Below, piece after piece: positions 63,286-64,000 of a stretch of DNA of 64,000 nucleotides; positions within the stretch are counted from its first letter, which is position 1, and each line of letters begins with the position of its first letter. The notes below the pieces were generated by a model, which saw nothing but the letters and a program-made list of their open reading frames with translations, did not search any database and was not told where the DNA came from. The stretch lies in contig NZ_SDDV01000010.1 in assembly GCF_014773545.1 (NCBI RefSeq), positions 1 to 64,000 of the forward strand, written 5' to 3'. This DNA comes from Hydrogenophaga sp. Its GTDB lineage: Bacteria; Pseudomonadota; Gammaproteobacteria; Burkholderiales; Burkholderiaceae_C. A program made the translations under genes and the position numbers.

Positions 63286-63990
63286 ATGACGACGATTGAA
63301 GACAATCTCCGGCAGGTGCGCCAACGCATCGAACTCGCCTGCGCTCGCGCCGGTCGTGACGCGGCGCAGGTTGGGCTGCTGGCGGTCTCCAAGACCTTTG
63401 GCCCCGAGGCGGTGCGCTTGGCGCTGGCTGCGGGTCAGCGCGCATTTGGTGAAAATTACGTGCAGGAGGGCGTGGAGAAAATCCTCGCGCTGCGCCAATC
63501 TGACCCCGGCGCCACCATCGAGTGGCACTGCATCGGACCGCTGCAGAGCAACAAGACGCGGCTGGTGGCGACCCATTTCGATTGGGTGCAGTCGCTCGAC
63601 CGGCTCAAGATCGCCGAACGCCTGAGCGCGCAGCGTCCGGCCGAACGGCCCGATTTGCAAGTCTGTTTGCAGGTCAAACTGGACGGCGGCGCCAACAAAT
63701 CCGGCCTGAGCCCACAAGATCTGCCGGCGCTGGCGCAGGCGGTGGCAGCTCTGCCGCGTCTGCGACTGCGCGGTCTGATGTGCATTCCAGAGCCGGTGCA
63801 AACCTTCGACGCCCAGCGCGCCGTGTTCGCGCGCGCCCAGGCGCTGTTCGAGCAACTGCGCGCCAGTGGTCTGGCGCTCGATACTTTGTCGATGGGCATG
63901 AGCGAAGACCTAGACGCCGCCGTCAGCGCCGGATCGACCCTGGTGCGGGTCGGGCGGGCAATTTTTGGCCAGCGACCCAGCCCTGTTTGA
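63286..63990 (+). CDS. yggS: YggS family pyridoxal-phosphate homeostasis protein
   Basis: LLAVSKTFGPEAVRLALAAGQRAFGENYVQEGVEK; LSMGMSEDLDAAVSAGSTLVRVGRAIFG. Confidence 0.95.
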   Translation: MTTIEDNLRQVRQRIELACARAGRDAAQVGLLAVSKTFGPEAVRLALAAGQRAFGENYVQEGVEKILALRQSDPGATIEWHCIGPLQSNKTRLVATHFDWVQSLDRLKIAERLSAQRPAERPDLQVCLQVKLDGGANKSGLSPQDLPALAQAVAALPRLRLRGLMCIPEPVQTFDAQRAVFARAQALFEQLRASGLALDTLSMGMSEDLDAAVSAGSTLVRVGRAIFGQRPSPV

Positions 63991-64000
63991 GACGCGCGCA

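Overview
The window is about 64 kb of high-GC proteobacterial chromosome. Gene content and protein flavour suggest Burkholderiales (inference). Most of it is housekeeping: metX-metW, two MCPs plus cheW, topB, birA, gap-tkt, murU, pepP, a D-Ala-D-Ala carboxypeptidase, recQ, the N-terminal module of metH, pckG, pgpA, pncC, ptsI-ptsH-EIIA, radA, ilvE, rfbB-rfbD, rsmI, yraN, gmhA/diaA, pilU-pilT and yggS. No CRISPR array, prophage, rRNA or tRNA could be supported, and no obviously new multi-gene defence or biosynthetic system is visible. The more interesting material is decay and small non-coding structure: (1) an integron-type integrase that has lost its catalytic tyrosine, next to attI/attC-like inverted repeats; (2) a decayed flavocytochrome c/sulfide dehydrogenase pair; (3) a 165-bp MITE-like palindrome with perfect terminal repeats; (4) a partial, internally deleted duplicate of a redoxin gene; (5) a three-copy modular palindromic repeat that supplies the stop codons of neighbouring genes; (6) a REP-like palindrome that encodes the tail of RecQ; (7) an rfbA remnant after rfbB-rfbD; (8) a 5-bp tandem duplication that frameshifts a subtilisin-like protease; (9) a recurring -10-like box 6-9 nt before the start codon of at least eight genes, suggesting leaderless transcription; and (10) an ABC importer with a phosphodiesterase that may be a laterally acquired phosphodiester-uptake operon. 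All identifications come from reading the sequence and recalling protein families. No searches were run.
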